DNA of 64,000 nt. Origin: an uncultured SAR324 cluster bacterium (lineage in GTDB: Bacteria > SAR324 > NAC60-12). The stretch is from positions 124,001 through 188,000 of the forward strand of contig CAJJCY010000001.1 of assembly GCA_905182865.1 (NCBI GenBank), in the 5' to 3' direction. Both the position numbers and the translations under genes were made by a program. How positions within the stretch are numbered: the first letter of the stretch is position 1; every line of letters starts with the position of its first letter. Below, in pieces: positions 1 to 9,191 of the stretch. The notes under the pieces were generated by a model that had not been told where the DNA came from, did no database searches, and was given only the letters and a program-made list of their open reading frames with translations.

Positions 1-1
1 A

Positions 2-619
2 ATTGATGTAAAAAATAATCAAATTTGGAAAGTTCAAACATCTCTTGGAACCATTGAAACTAAAACTGTAGTCAATGCCTGTGGACCATGGAGTGCAAGC
101 CTTGGAAAAGAGATTAGTCTCGAAATTCCAGTATTTCCGCTGCGGCGTCAGTGGTTTGTCACTGAAGCAATTCAGGAACTTCCAGAAGACTTCCCGTTTG
201 TCATTGATTTTGCGCAAAGTCTTTATTTTCACCGGGAAGGTTCCGGACTGCTTACAGGCATGTCAAATCCCAACGAAAAAATTGGAGATGATCAAAGAAT
301 TGATTCCGAGTGGGAATTGAAACACATCGAATCTGCAATACAGCGAATGCCCTTGCTGGGAAACTCCGGGATCCAGGCACGACAAGCTGGACTGTACGAA
401 ATGACTCCGGATGCACATCCCATCATCGGTCCTACACCGGTGGAAGGATTTTACTTGCTGAGTGGATTTTCAGGACACGGATTCATGCAGGGTCCAATTT
501 GTGGAAAATTGATGGCCGAAATTCTCATAGACGGTGAAGCCACCACCGTTGACATCAGCAAGTTGGATTACAACCGATTTGCTGAGAAGCGCTTGATTCC
601 GGAATACAACGTAGTTTGA
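2..619 (+). CDS. FAD-dependent oxidoreductase, DAO family (C-terminal part)
   Basis: The reading frame is open from the window edge, so the N-terminal FAD-binding Rossmann motif lies outside. About 205 residues remain. An early NACGPWS motif is the typical substrate-domain/FAD contact of the D-amino-acid oxidase (DAO) superfamily; later come PLRRQW, a conserved GLYEMTPDAHPIIG block and SGFSGHGFMQGP, the usual C-terminal FAD-contacting end of sarcosine/glycine-oxidase-like enzymes. Expected role: flavin-dependent oxidation of a secondary or N-methyl amino acid. The substrate cannot be read from this part. It is not an obvious partner of tldD, which starts about 100 bases downstream after an A+T-rich spacer. 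Confidence 0.85.
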   Translation: MDVKNNQIWKVQTSLGTIETKTVVNACGPWSASLGKEISLEIPVFPLRRQWFVTEAIQELPEDFPFVIDFAQSLYFHREGSGLLTGMSNPNEKIGDDQRIDSEWELKHIESAIQRMPLLGNSGIQARQAGLYEMTPDAHPIIGPTPVEGFYLLSGFSGHGFMQGPICGKLMAEILIDGEATTVDISKLDYNRFAEKRLIPEYNVV

Positions 620-723
620 TTAACGTTTCCGGATTGCACCACTGTCAATTATGCTTTAAAATGATTGATCAAAACTTTCATATTATTTAAAGTTACTCGA
701 AACAACCTATTCCGGGAAAAATT

Positions 724-2103
724 ATGCTCAACGAAAACACGGTTGCAAAAATTTTGGAGTACGGACTTCAGCAGGGCGCAGACTTTACTGAAGTTTTTGT
801 AGAGGACTCTGTTGCTTCTTCTATCAATCTGCTTGATCAGAAAATTGAAGAAATAAATTCTTCAAACTCATTTGGAATAGGGGTGCGTCTTCTTTACGGC
901 AACGAAGCCTATTACGGTTACAGCAGTGATCCTGACGAAGCCAATTTGCTGAAACTCACCGGCAATTTAGGGCAATCCCAGAAAGAAGGGCAGTCCGTAG
1001 ATATGCAATCCCTTCAGCCTCAGTCAATCGAAGACATTCACCATATAGCCGTAAATCCAGAAACGGTGAGCAAGTCTGAGCGTGTTGAATTGCTAAGGGA
1101 ACTGGATAACAAAACCCGTAATCACGGTGACGATATTCAGCAGGTCACGGTCAACATGTCTGAAAAAAAACGCTCGGTACTTATAGCCAACAGCGAGGGT
1201 TTATGGGCCGAGGACTCACGAAATTATTCCAGGATGCGTCTTTCTGCAGTTGCAGAAAAAGGCGATGGACCCCAAACAGCAGCTGAAAGTCCAGGAGTTT
1301 TGGGTGGTTATGAATTTTTTCAGGATTTAAATTTGGAGGAACTTGCAGAAAATGCGGCACAATCGGCGTTGCGTATGGCCGCTGCAGGATACATCGATGG
1401 AGGAAAAATGCCTGTGATTTTGGGTAATGGATTCGGCGGTGTTATTTTCCACGAGGCTTGCGGTCACCCATTGGAAACAGAAGCGATCCGAAAAAACGCA
1501 TCTCCTTTTTGCGAAAAAATAGGGAAGCATGTCGGTCAGTCGATTCTTACTGCAATAGACGATGGAACTATTGCAAACAAATGGGGTTCGTGTAATGTGG
1601 ACGACGAAGGAACGCCGACGCAAAAAACCGTACTAATCGAAAACGGAATACTCAATAATTACCTCAGTGACCGTATCGGTGCAGATCAAGTCGGTATTTC
1701 CCGTACCGGTTCTGCACGACGCGAATCGTACAAATTTGCTCCGGTTTCCCGTATGCGCAACACCTTTATTGCTCCCGGACCGCACAAGATTGAAGAAATG
1801 CTGCGTTCCATTAAATTTGGCCTGTATGCAAAAAAAATGGGTGGTGGATCTGTCAATCCGGGGACTGGTGAATTCAATTTTGCAGTGCAAGAAGGTTATG
1901 CTATCCGCAATGGCAAAATCGCTGAACCAGTGCGAGGAGCAACGCTGATAGGCAAGGGTTTCGATGTCCTGTCGCAGATTTCGATGATTGCCGATGATCT
2001 GGATTTGGCAGCAGGAATGTGCGGAGCGGCCAGTGGCTGGGTTCCGACAACTGTTGGTCAGCCCACTTTGAAAATTGATTCAATTCTTGTCGGTGGACGA
2101 TAA
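724..2103 (+). CDS. tldD: TldD-type metalloprotease
   Basis: The 459-residue length is normal for TldD. The protein has the family zinc-protease motif HEACGH at about residues 243-248, preceded by the conserved GGVIFHE context, and the C-terminal GKGFDVL...GMCGAASGWVPTTVGQPTL block. In other bacteria TldD works with TldE as a heterodimer that degrades unfolded peptides, matures microcin B17 and removes the CcdA antitoxin. No tldE lies next to it here, so the partner must be elsewhere or the protein acts alone. The start is the first ATG of the frame, followed at once by a typical TldD N-terminus. It is monocistronic-looking: the next gene begins 57 bases on, with its own ATG. Confidence 0.93.
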   Translation: MLNENTVAKILEYGLQQGADFTEVFVEDSVASSINLLDQKIEEINSSNSFGIGVRLLYGNEAYYGYSSDPDEANLLKLTGNLGQSQKEGQSVDMQSLQPQSIEDIHHIAVNPETVSKSERVELLRELDNKTRNHGDDIQQVTVNMSEKKRSVLIANSEGLWAEDSRNYSRMRLSAVAEKGDGPQTAAESPGVLGGYEFFQDLNLEELAENAAQSALRMAAAGYIDGGKMPVILGNGFGGVIFHEACGHPLETEAIRKNASPFCEKIGKHVGQSILTAIDDGTIANKWGSCNVDDEGTPTQKTVLIENGILNNYLSDRIGADQVGISRTGSARRESYKFAPVSRMRNTFIAPGPHKIEEMLRSIKFGLYAKKMGGGSVNPGTGEFNFAVQEGYAIRNGKIAEPVRGATLIGKGFDVLSQISMIADDLDLAAGMCGAASGWVPTTVGQPTLKIDSILVGGR

Positions 2104-2160
2104 TTTTATTTTGTAATTGTTTTTACTTCTGTATAGCAACAAACAGATAAGAAACACTTA

Positions 2161-3456
2161 ATGCGATTTTTCGAGCAGTCAGTAGAAACCATGCCCCGCG
2201 AAGCATTGGAATTACTACAAATAGAAAAGTTGTATTCCATGCTGGAAAAAATTTATGGGAGCAACCGTTTTTATACGGGAAAGCTGGATGCCGCGGGAAT
2301 TCGTCCGGAAGCGATACAAACCTTAAGTGATTTGGAGAGTTTACCGCTGACTACCAAAGCGGAGTTAGTACAAGCCCAGGAGGATGCTTTGCCTTTTGGA
2401 ACCAATGCAACTTTCCCGGAATCCTCTTACTCTCGTTTTCACCAGACATCCGGAACCACCGGAACTCCCCTGCGAGTGATAGACACCCCGGAAAGTTGGG
2501 AATGGTGGGGGCGTTGCTGGGGTTATGTTTTGTCAGGAGCAGGTTTGACGGAAAATGATCGTTTGTTTGTACCATTTTCTTTTGGACCATTCATTGGTTT
2601 TTGGGCAGCAGTCGAGGGTGCAAAAGTAATTAAAGCCTTGATGATTCCTGGCGGAGGGCGGGATTCATTGCAGCGGTTGCATTTGATGAAAGAACTTGGT
2701 GTGACGGCCATGTGCTGTACTCCAACTTATGCTTTGCGTTTGGCGGAAGTCGCTCGGGATTCCGGATTTGATTTGTGTGAAATTCCATTAAAAACTCTGA
2801 TTCATGCAGGAGAACCTGGAGCCAATATTCCGGCAACTAAAGCCCATATTGAATCTGTTTGGGACACAAAATGTTATGATCACGCGGGAGCTTCAGAAGT
2901 AGGGGCACACAGTTTTGAATGCGAAATTCAACCAAACGGAACACATGCTATCGAAAGTGAATTCATAGTTGAGGTTTTGAATCCGGAAACTCAGGAACCG
3001 GTTCAGGCAGGAGAACAAGGCGAACTGGTTATCACGAATTTGGGGCGCATCGGTTATCCGGTAATCCGTTACCGTTCAGGAGATCTTGTACGGCTTAATC
3101 CGGACTCTTGCGAATGCGGGCGCACTTTTGTTCGTTTCGAAGGTGGTGTTCTGGGGCGGTCAGATGACATGGTGGTTGTGCGTGGAATCAATGTTTTCCC
3201 CAGCGCAGTGGAAAATTTAGTTCGTAAATGTGAGGCAGTTGAAGAATTCCGGATCACGGTTTCAACTGAACGGGAAATGGCACATTTGACGATTGAATTG
3301 GAAATAAGCAAAAACGCTGACGAAAAAGCTTCTCGACATACTGTGGACCAAGCAATACAGATCGAATTGAGTTTAGTCCCGGAAATAAAAGTTGTGCCTT
3401 CCGGAACTCTGCCCCGTTTTGAAATGAAGGCAAAACGCTTTCATGTGGAAAAATAA
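2161..3456 (+). CDS. Phenylacetate-CoA ligase family (aryl-CoA ligase)
   Basis: This 431-residue adenylate-forming enzyme of the PaaK branch has the nucleotide-binding loop HQTSGTTGTPLRV (about residues 97-109), the acid/adenylate motif YDHAGASEVGAH, the hinge YRSGDLVRL and a C-terminal SDDMVVVRGINVFPS block. It should activate an aromatic or aryl-acetic acid with ATP to its CoA thioester in the cytoplasm. It lies directly upstream of a molybdenum hydroxylase set that resembles 4-hydroxybenzoyl-CoA reductase; together they suggest CoA-dependent aromatic degradation. Phenylacetate is the commonest substrate of the family, but 4-hydroxybenzoate or another aryl acid would fit this neighbourhood; the sequence does not settle it. 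Confidence 0.88.
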   Translation: MRFFEQSVETMPREALELLQIEKLYSMLEKIYGSNRFYTGKLDAAGIRPEAIQTLSDLESLPLTTKAELVQAQEDALPFGTNATFPESSYSRFHQTSGTTGTPLRVIDTPESWEWWGRCWGYVLSGAGLTENDRLFVPFSFGPFIGFWAAVEGAKVIKALMIPGGGRDSLQRLHLMKELGVTAMCCTPTYALRLAEVARDSGFDLCEIPLKTLIHAGEPGANIPATKAHIESVWDTKCYDHAGASEVGAHSFECEIQPNGTHAIESEFIVEVLNPETQEPVQAGEQGELVITNLGRIGYPVIRYRSGDLVRLNPDSCECGRTFVRFEGGVLGRSDDMVVVRGINVFPSAVENLVRKCEAVEEFRITVSTEREMAHLTIELEISKNADEKASRHTVDQAIQIELSLVPEIKVVPSGTLPRFEMKAKRFHVEK

Positions 3457-3459
3457 GTT

Positions 3460-3516
3460 AGCTACAGACAACACGGATAAAAACTGATAGAAAAATATCT
3501 GTGCAAATCTGTGGCT
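3460..3516. repeat. Imperfect inverted repeat between ligase and reductase genes
   Basis: Arms of about 19-20 bases (3460-3478 and 3497-3516) are near-complementary around an A-rich loop. The sequence style (CACGGAT...ATCTGTG...CTGTGGCT) resembles the interspersed palindromic repeats seen between genes in many genomes. It covers a GTG at 3511 that could be mistaken for the start of the next gene. Confidence 0.4.
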
Positions 3517-3537
3517 GATAACAAAAATAAAATTAAT

Positions 3538-4023
3538 ATGAAACAACTCTTAACTCTCAATATCAATGGCGAAACTAAGGAGGTTTGGACTTCGACTCAC
3601 AAAACTTTGCTGGAAGTTTTGCGTGAAGATTTGTACCTCACCGGAACCAAACACGGTTGTGAGTTGGGAGAGTGCGGAGCCTGTTCGGTGTTGATTGACG
3701 GAGAACCGGTTTTGGCCTGTCTTATTTTGCCTGTTGAGGTGCAGGGACAGGAGATCCAAACCATTGAAGGTTTAGCAAAAAATGGGGTTCCGCATCCACT
3801 GCAAACCGCTTTTGCAGAACAAGGCGCATCGCAATGCGGTTACTGTTCTCCGGCAATGTTGATGACCGCCAAAGCCCTGCTTGAAATAAATTCAAATCCG
3901 GATTCAAATACTATTCGAGAAGCCCTGTCCGGAACTTTATGTCGCTGTACCGGGTACTCAAAAATCATAGAAGCCGTAGAGCAAGCTGCTGGAGAATTAG
4001 CAGTGATGAGGCAAAATTCCTAA
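3538..4023 (+). CDS. Molybdenum hydroxylase small subunit, two [2Fe-2S] (HcrC-like)
   Basis: The 161-residue iron-sulfur subunit of the xanthine dehydrogenase family has an N-terminal plant-ferredoxin-like cluster site (CELGECGAC then a fourth Cys after LIDGEPVLA) and a C-terminal helical cluster site (CGYC...LCRCTGY). These pass electrons between the molybdenum subunit and the FAD subunit. The ATG at 3538, giving MKQLLTLNING, is preferred to an in-frame GTG at 3511 because family members begin with a beta strand of this kind and the GTG lies inside the inverted repeat. Gene order small-large-FAD matches hcrCAB of 4-hydroxybenzoyl-CoA reductase. Confidence 0.9.
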   Translation: MKQLLTLNINGETKEVWTSTHKTLLEVLREDLYLTGTKHGCELGECGACSVLIDGEPVLACLILPVEVQGQEIQTIEGLAKNGVPHPLQTAFAEQGASQCGYCSPAMLMTAKALLEINSNPDSNTIREALSGTLCRCTGYSKIIEAVEQAAGELAVMRQNS

Positions 4024-4043
4024 ATGTTCGAAGTAGAGTCACT

Positions 4044-4352
4044 ATGAAGATTAAAATGTGTTTTTTCAGAATCATAACAGGTTTTGGGATCACACTTTTA
4101 GTGTCTTCCTGTTCGGTTAGCACTTTCGGAAAATTTCAGGCAGCTGAAGGAATTCCGTCTTTCATCCAAGTTGGAAAGACAACGAGAGAAGAAATCATGA
4201 CCACTTTGGGAGAACCTCTGGTTCATCGCTTCGTGGTCGGCAAAGAAACGCTCATTTACAATCATGAACGGGAAGAATACTTTTTTCTCTATGGAACTTA
4301 TGAAGGAAATGAATTGGTAATCCGTCTTACAGATCAAATAGTTTATGAGTGA
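4044..4352 (+). CDS. Small lipoprotein, SmpA/OmlA-like
   Basis: The 102-residue protein has a type II signal peptide: MKIK, a hydrophobic stretch, and the lipobox LVSSC. After the lipid-bearing Cys, the segment VGKTTREEIMTTLGEP is the typical first helix of the SmpA/OmlA (BamE-like) fold, in which a Gly-Thr helix is followed by a LGxP turn; beta strands ending in a charged tail follow. The gene is wedged between the small and large hydroxylase subunits and its stop overlaps the large-subunit start by 8 bases, so it is translated with them. An outer-membrane lipoprotein is not a known reductase subunit. The longer reading from 3939 overlaps the upstream gene and was not used. Confidence 0.7.
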   Translation: MKIKMCFFRIITGFGITLLVSSCSVSTFGKFQAAEGIPSFIQVGKTTREEIMTTLGEPLVHRFVVGKETLIYNHEREEYFFLYGTYEGNELVIRLTDQIVYE

Positions 4353-6781
4353 AAACAAAGATTTACAAGCGAGCCTCACATGGATTGGTAAATCTTGGGC
4401 TCAAGTAGACGGTTTGGCCAAAGCCAAAGGTGAGACCGTTTATGCTGATGACATGTTTTTACCACGAATGCTCTTTGCCAAAATGTTGCGCAGTCCTCAC
4501 CCGCACGCTCGGATCAAAAGCATTGATTTGACACAGGCTTTGAAACGACCCGGAGTCGTGGCGGCCATGACGGGCAAAGATTTACCGATTCCTTTTGGGA
4601 TTTTGCCGGTGAGTCAGGACGAGGAATCGTTGTGTGTGGACAAAGTGCGCATGATTGGTGATCCGGTGGCGGCAGTGGCGGCCATTGACGAAGAAACAGC
4701 AGAGTCTGCACTCGAAGATATAGTCGTCGAATATGAGCTTTTGCCGTCTGTTTTGACCATTGAAGACGGTTTGAAATCCTTGGAAGAAACTGAAATTTCA
4801 AAAACGCAAATTCACGAATATGCCGATTCCGGAAATATTCACAAACAAGTGGCTCTCGAATTTGGCGACATCGAAACCGGATTTGCAGAAGCAGACCATA
4901 TACGCGAAGAACTTTTTTATTACGAAGGCAACACGCATTTGCCGCTGGAACAACACTCTGCCGTCGCTCAACACGGAGCCGATGGACGGATCACGCTTTG
5001 GTCTTCCACGCAAACTCCGCACTATGTTCACCGTGCTTTGGCCAAAGTTTTGGAAATGCCGGCCAGTCAAATTCGTGTAATTGCGACTCCGGTTGGTGGA
5101 GGATTTGGCGGAAAAACGGATCCGTTCCAACATGAAATGGTTGTGTGTAAACTGGCCATGATGACAGGTCGCCCGGTAAAATTAACTTTGACCCGCGAAG
5201 AAGTTTTTTACACACATCGTGGACGTCATCCGGTATTGATGTGGGTCAAAGCCGGAATGAAGTCAGACGGTTCAATCACAGCTTTGCATTTTCGTAATTT
5301 TCTGGATGGTGGAGCATACGGAAGTTACGGTGTTGCCAGTACCTATTACACCGGTGCTTTGCAGACAGTGACGTATCCGATTGCAAATTACAAATTTGAA
5401 GCGATGCGGGTTTTTACCAATAAAGCTCCATGCGGTCCCAAACGAGGACATGGCACGCCGCAGCCCCGTTTTGCGCTGGAAGTTTTGCTTGACAAATTTG
5501 CTGAGGATTTGGAACTGGATCCGGCAGAATTACGATTGCGACATTTGATACCGGACAACAGCAAAACCGTGAACCACCTCACAGTGACCACAAACGGTTT
5601 GGGTGAGTGTATCCGCAAAGTCACGGAGGCTTCCAGATTCCAGCAGCGAGCGAACGGGATCGTCTTTGGGTAAAGGTTTTGGGCTGGGATGCGGTTCTTA
5701 TTTGAGCGGTGCGGGCCTGCCTATTTACTGGAACAAAATGCCGCATTCTGGAGTGCAAATCAAAATCGACCGCGGTGGCGGCGTAACTGTTTTTTGCGGC
5801 AGCACGGACATCGGTCAAGGATCAAATTCTGTGCTGGCCGGAATTGTGGCCGAGGAACTGGGAATCGACATTGGGGATATTATTGTGGTCACAGCGGATA
5901 CAGATTTAACTCCGGTGGATTTGGGAAGTTATTCCAGTCGTGTAACACTGATGACCGGAAATGCGGCCATTGACGCGGCACGCCCTTTACGTGAAAAAAT
6001 ATTGTCTGCCGCATCCGAAGTTTTGAAAATTCCGGCAGAAAAATTAATGCTCCGGAATAGTTCTGTTTTATCAAAAAACGGTTCCGGAGAACCTGTTCCC
6101 TTTGTGGATGCCGTGCAATGGGCAGAAACAAAATACGGTATTCTGGGTTCCGTCGGCAGTTATACACCACCTAGTCGCGGCGGAAAATACAAAGGCGGAG
6201 GTGTGGGGCCGTCCCCGAATTACAGCTATTCCGCTTGTGTTGCAGAAGTCACTTGTGATCCGGAAAGTGGAATTTATCGTGTGGACAAACTCTGGATGGC
6301 ACACGATATCGGACAAGCGATCAACGAAAAATTAGTCATCGGACAAGTCGAAGGAAGTGCGTACATGGGTTTGAGTGAGGCCATGATGGAAGAACAAATT
6401 TATCGCACCGGAAAAGACAACCCCGGAGGTTTGCACAAAACTCCGTCGATGTTGGATTACAAAAGTTTGACCGCACTCGATATGCCGGAAATCGAAACAT
6501 TTTTAGTAGAAACGCATGATCCGGAAGGGCCGTACGGGGCCAAAGAAGCCGGCCAAGGGCCATTACTGCCGATCATGCCCGCCATCGCCAATGCGATTTA
6601 CAATGCGGTCGGTGTGCGTGTCGATGAAGTGCCGATTACTCCGGAAAAAATTTATCAAGGTTTAAAAGGGCTAAAATCCGGAAAGCCCAGAGGGTCCGGG
6701 GTTATTGGAAGAGTCGGCCCAAATAAATTTCCAAAAATCACATTTCCGGAAGCCATCAAAGTGAAATCGGTTGACGGTTGA
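4345..6781 (+). CDS. Molybdenum hydroxylase large subunit (HcrA-like), one frameshift
   Basis: This is the molybdopterin-binding catalytic subunit. The first part (to 5673) holds the aldehyde-oxidase a/b hammerhead domain and the start of the Mo-cofactor domain (VGGGFGGKTDPF; NKAPCGPKRGHGTPQP, very like HcrA). The second part continues in the next frame with GKGFGLGCGSYLSGAG, GSTDIGQGS and the C-terminal GPYGAKEAGQGP block containing the catalytic Glu. The break is at the GGG of 5668-5670: removing one G restores VFGKGFGLG and a product of about 811 residues, normal for the family. It looks like a one-base error rather than a decayed gene. Proposed role: reductive dehydroxylation or hydroxylation of an aryl-CoA. 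Confidence 0.87.
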
Positions 6782-6825
6782 AAGTTGACGGTTCTGTATG
6801 CTTCTCTGTCACTTTGATAGAGAAT

Positions 6826-6849
6826 AATTCGTGTCTTAATTCGTGTCTT
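6826..6849. repeat. Tandem 12-bp duplication upstream of the FAD subunit gene
   Basis: The 12-mer AATTCGTGTCTT occurs twice in direct succession. Just upstream, the 10-mer GTTGACGGTT is also doubled with a 14-base period (6770-6779 and 6784-6793), across the end of the large-subunit gene. Both lie in the 76-base gap before the next start codon. They could be slippage products; no regulator is indicated. Confidence 0.6.
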
Positions 6850-6857
6850 AATTAATT

Positions 6858-7874
6858 ATGTTGCGCTTACCACCATTTGAATATCAAGCTCCAAACAGCA
6901 TTGCTGAGGCTGTTGCAATGAAAGCAGAGTGCGGTGACTCTGCGATGTTTGTTTCCGGAGGAACAGATTTGTTTCCGAATATGAAACGGCGGCAATTCAC
7001 ACCGAAAATACTGATTGGTTTGCGGAAATTATCAGAACTTCGCAGCATTAGTTTGGATGACTCCGGAAATGGATTGATGATTGGTTCAGGAGTTTCTTTG
7101 AGTGAAGTTGCGGAACATCCGGAAATCCTCAATAATTTTCCGGCATTAGCAAAAGCAGCATCTTTGGTTTCTGCGCCACAGTTGCGGAATATGGGAACCA
7201 TTGGCGGAAATTTGTGTTTGGATACACGATGTAATTATTACAACCAGACATTTCAATGGCGCAAATCACTTGGATTTTGTTTGAAAAAAACGGAAAGTCC
7301 GATGCAAAACGGTGCTATTTGTTGGGTGGCGCGGAGTAGTCCAAAATGTTTGGCGGTTTCGTCCTCTGATTGCGCTCCGGTGATGGTCGCCTTAGATACG
7401 GAATTTCATTTGATGAATTCTGACGGTAAACGCATTGTTCCGGCAGGAGAATTTTACAAAAATGACGGAATGGATTTTCTCAACAAAACTCCGGATGAAT
7501 TGCTGGTATCCATTCACCTACCGTTTCATGAAGGATGGAGAATGAATTACCGCAAATTAAGTCGGCGGGATGCAATTGATTTTCCAGTGCTTGGCGTGGC
7601 AGTAGCATTGCGTTTGGACACATCCGGAAATTGTATGGAAGCTCGGATTGTTTTGGGTGCGGTGGCTTCGTGTCCACTGCGGGCGTTTGAGGCGGAAAAA
7701 CTTTTGGTGGGTGGCTCACTCACTGCGGAAGGGAGCCTTACACGGATTGAAAATACGGCTCAAGTAGCGGCAAAACTGGCAAAACCGATGGACAATACGG
7801 ATATGACTTTGGGCTTCCGGAAGAAAATGGTGACGCAGTTTGTGGCGGAAACGATTAAGGAGGTTTTGAAGTAA
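6858..7874 (+). CDS. Molybdenum hydroxylase FAD subunit with extra 4-Cys loop (HcrB-like)
   Basis: This 338-residue CO-dehydrogenase-type FAD-binding subunit has the FAD motifs FVSGGTDL and RNMGTIGGNLCLDTRC, and a C-terminal CO-dehydrogenase flavoprotein domain. The diagnostic feature is an insertion in the FAD domain carrying Cys residues spaced like those that hold the additional [4Fe-4S] cluster of 4-hydroxybenzoyl-CoA reductase beta subunit (CNYYNQ...CLKK...CWVARSSPKCLAVSSSDC). Ordinary xanthine dehydrogenases lack this loop. That makes this subunit the best evidence that the set is HcrCAB-like, with low-potential electron transfer to an aryl-CoA. It converges with the HAD gene with only 6 bases between stops. 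Confidence 0.88.
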   Translation: MLRLPPFEYQAPNSIAEAVAMKAECGDSAMFVSGGTDLFPNMKRRQFTPKILIGLRKLSELRSISLDDSGNGLMIGSGVSLSEVAEHPEILNNFPALAKAASLVSAPQLRNMGTIGGNLCLDTRCNYYNQTFQWRKSLGFCLKKTESPMQNGAICWVARSSPKCLAVSSSDCAPVMVALDTEFHLMNSDGKRIVPAGEFYKNDGMDFLNKTPDELLVSIHLPFHEGWRMNYRKLSRRDAIDFPVLGVAVALRLDTSGNCMEARIVLGAVASCPLRAFEAEKLLVGGSLTAEGSLTRIENTAQVAAKLAKPMDNTDMTLGFRKKMVTQFVAETIKEVLK

Positions 7875-7880
7875 CAGGTT

Positions 7881-8534
7881 TTAGTCAAGTAAATCAAGTA
7901 ATTCCAAAGGTGCTTTTATGATTGCTTGAGCACCGTTTTCTCTCAGTTCTTTTTCCGGTCGAAATCCCCAAAGCACGCCCACCGGAAAACATCCGGCACT
8001 CGTGGCTGTTTTCATATCAGTTGCGGTGTCTCCCAAATAAAGAAAAGACTTAGCTGGAATTTTCAACTGCTCGCAAATATCAATCATTCCAGCAGGATCT
8101 GGCTTACGTGGAATGCCTTCCCGTTGCCCTAAAACCAATTCAAATTCCCAATTTGGCAAAAGATGCTTGACTGCAAGCAATGTAAATTTGTGAGGTTTGT
8201 TAGACAAAACTGTCAGCTTGAGTTTGCGGGATTCCAATTCATCCAACAATACAGGAATATCATCATAAGGCTGAGTATGTTTATCCCAGCACTCAAGGTA
8301 TGCTGTCTCAAAATCCTGTCTGCATTTTTCTATGAGTGGTTCTTTACGGACTTCTTCAGGAAGGGCACGGGTAATAAGCATTTTCGCTCCATCTCCTACA
8401 AAATAGCGAAATGCATCAACGGGGTGTTCTGGGAATCCTCTTTTTGAAAGTATTGTATTTGTACAGTGTGCTAAGTCGGCCAAGCTATCTAACAATGTGC
8501 CGTCTAAATCAAAGCAGATTGCTTCAAATTGCAT
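7881..8534 (-). CDS. HAD-superfamily phosphatase, phosphoglycolate phosphatase-like
   Basis: This 217-residue HAD hydrolase has all four motifs: FDLDGTLLDS at the N-terminus (nucleophile Asp and acid Asp), VLSNKP, RKPDP and YLGDTATDMKTATSAG. A helical C1 cap lies between motifs I and II. Gph-type enzymes hydrolyse 2-phosphoglycolate, a by-product of DNA repair and photorespiration; related members act on other small phosphates, so the substrate is inferred. It is transcribed after the IHF-like gene on the same strand, only 13 bases downstream, so the two probably share a transcript. Confidence 0.8.
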   Translation of the reverse strand: MQFEAICFDLDGTLLDSLADLAHCTNTILSKRGFPEHPVDAFRYFVGDGAKMLITRALPEEVRKEPLIEKCRQDFETAYLECWDKHTQPYDDIPVLLDELESRKLKLTVLSNKPHKFTLLAVKHLLPNWEFELVLGQREGIPRKPDPAGMIDICEQLKIPAKSFLYLGDTATDMKTATSAGCFPVGVLWGFRPEKELRENGAQAIIKAPLELLDLLD

Positions 8535-8547
8535 GAAGGGAAATGAA

Positions 8548-8829
8548 TTAATTGTTATTGTTCAATTCGTCTCGCCAGATCTTAGAGGGATGAAATGTCA
8601 CAACATTTCGTGCAGAAATTTCATAATCCCTTTTTGATTTTGGATCACGTCCAGGTCTAGATTTTTTGCTATGCAACTCAAACTTTCCTAAACCTGTGAT
8701 GAGTACATCCTCACCTTTCTCTAATTTTTCTTTGATCATTTCCAACATATCGTTAACAACTTTTTCAGCCTCACCAAACTGTAAGTCAGTTCCCAGTTGG
8801 ATAGCCCGTACAATATCAACTTTTACCAT
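8548..8829 (-). CDS. HU/IHF family DNA-binding protein, IHF-alpha-like
   Basis: The 93-residue size matches HU/IHF. The N-terminal helices (LVxDML, KEKLEKGEDVLITGLGKFEL) are followed by the DNA-inserting beta arm RPGRDPKS and the ARNVVTFHPS end typical of IHF alpha. IHF bends DNA and helps sigma54 promoters, replication and recombination. A GAGGA ribosome-binding site lies a few bases upstream of the ATG on the minus strand. It is the first gene of the minus-strand pair, with a 362-base, A+T-rich, promoter-bearing gap behind it. HU or IHF beta cannot be ruled out, but the RPGRDPKS arm favours IHF alpha. Confidence 0.88.
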   Translation of the reverse strand: MVKVDIVRAIQLGTDLQFGEAEKVVNDMLEMIKEKLEKGEDVLITGLGKFELHSKKSRPGRDPKSKRDYEISARNVVTFHPSKIWRDELNNNN

Positions 8830-9113
8830 TCGTTCCTCATATTTGTCTAATATATTAATGCTAGAGATTTTTTAAAATTATTTGTTTTTTTCTGACGGAC
8901 TCTTATTTAAAGACTTCTTTTACCTCTTCTGAAGCTAAGATCAGCGAAGACTGTAAGAATACTGAGACCATACTATAACTATGGGAAGCGTATTCTTCAA
9001 TACTTTTTTTAAAAAAAATCAATTAAATCAATTTAAAATATAAATTACCTTCAGCTTGATTGAATAAATCAACCTTGATCCTATTTTAATATTTTTCAAA
9101 GAATCTCAAAAAG

Positions 9114-9144
9114 TTGGACATTGTCCAGATATTTTCTCTATAGT
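9114..9144 (+). promoter_or_regulatory. Possible promoter with a 6-bp inverted repeat
   Basis: In the gap at 8830-9191, TGGACA-T-TGTCCA (9115-9127) is a perfect 6-bp inverted repeat overlapping a -35-like TTGGAC, with TATAGT about 19 bases on (9139-9144), 48 bases before the ATG at 9192. An operator overlapping a weak promoter is plausible. The rest of the gap is A+T-rich DNA that must also carry the divergent IHF-like gene's promoter; no ORF or RNA gene is seen there. Confidence 0.35.
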
Positions 9145-9191
9145 AAGAGTCACATCTTCCCAGTATAAATATTTATCAGGATAATTTGTTA

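Noticed and set aside
3511..3537. GTG start for the small hydroxylase subunit
   Set aside because: It lies within the inverted repeat and adds residues not typical of the family; ATG at 3538 is better.
5650..5680. Programmed ribosomal frameshift or selenocysteine explaining the split genes
   Set aside because: The breaks lie at different short homopolymers in unrelated genes, without slippery heptamers, downstream pseudoknots or a shared stop codon. Sequence error explains them more simply.
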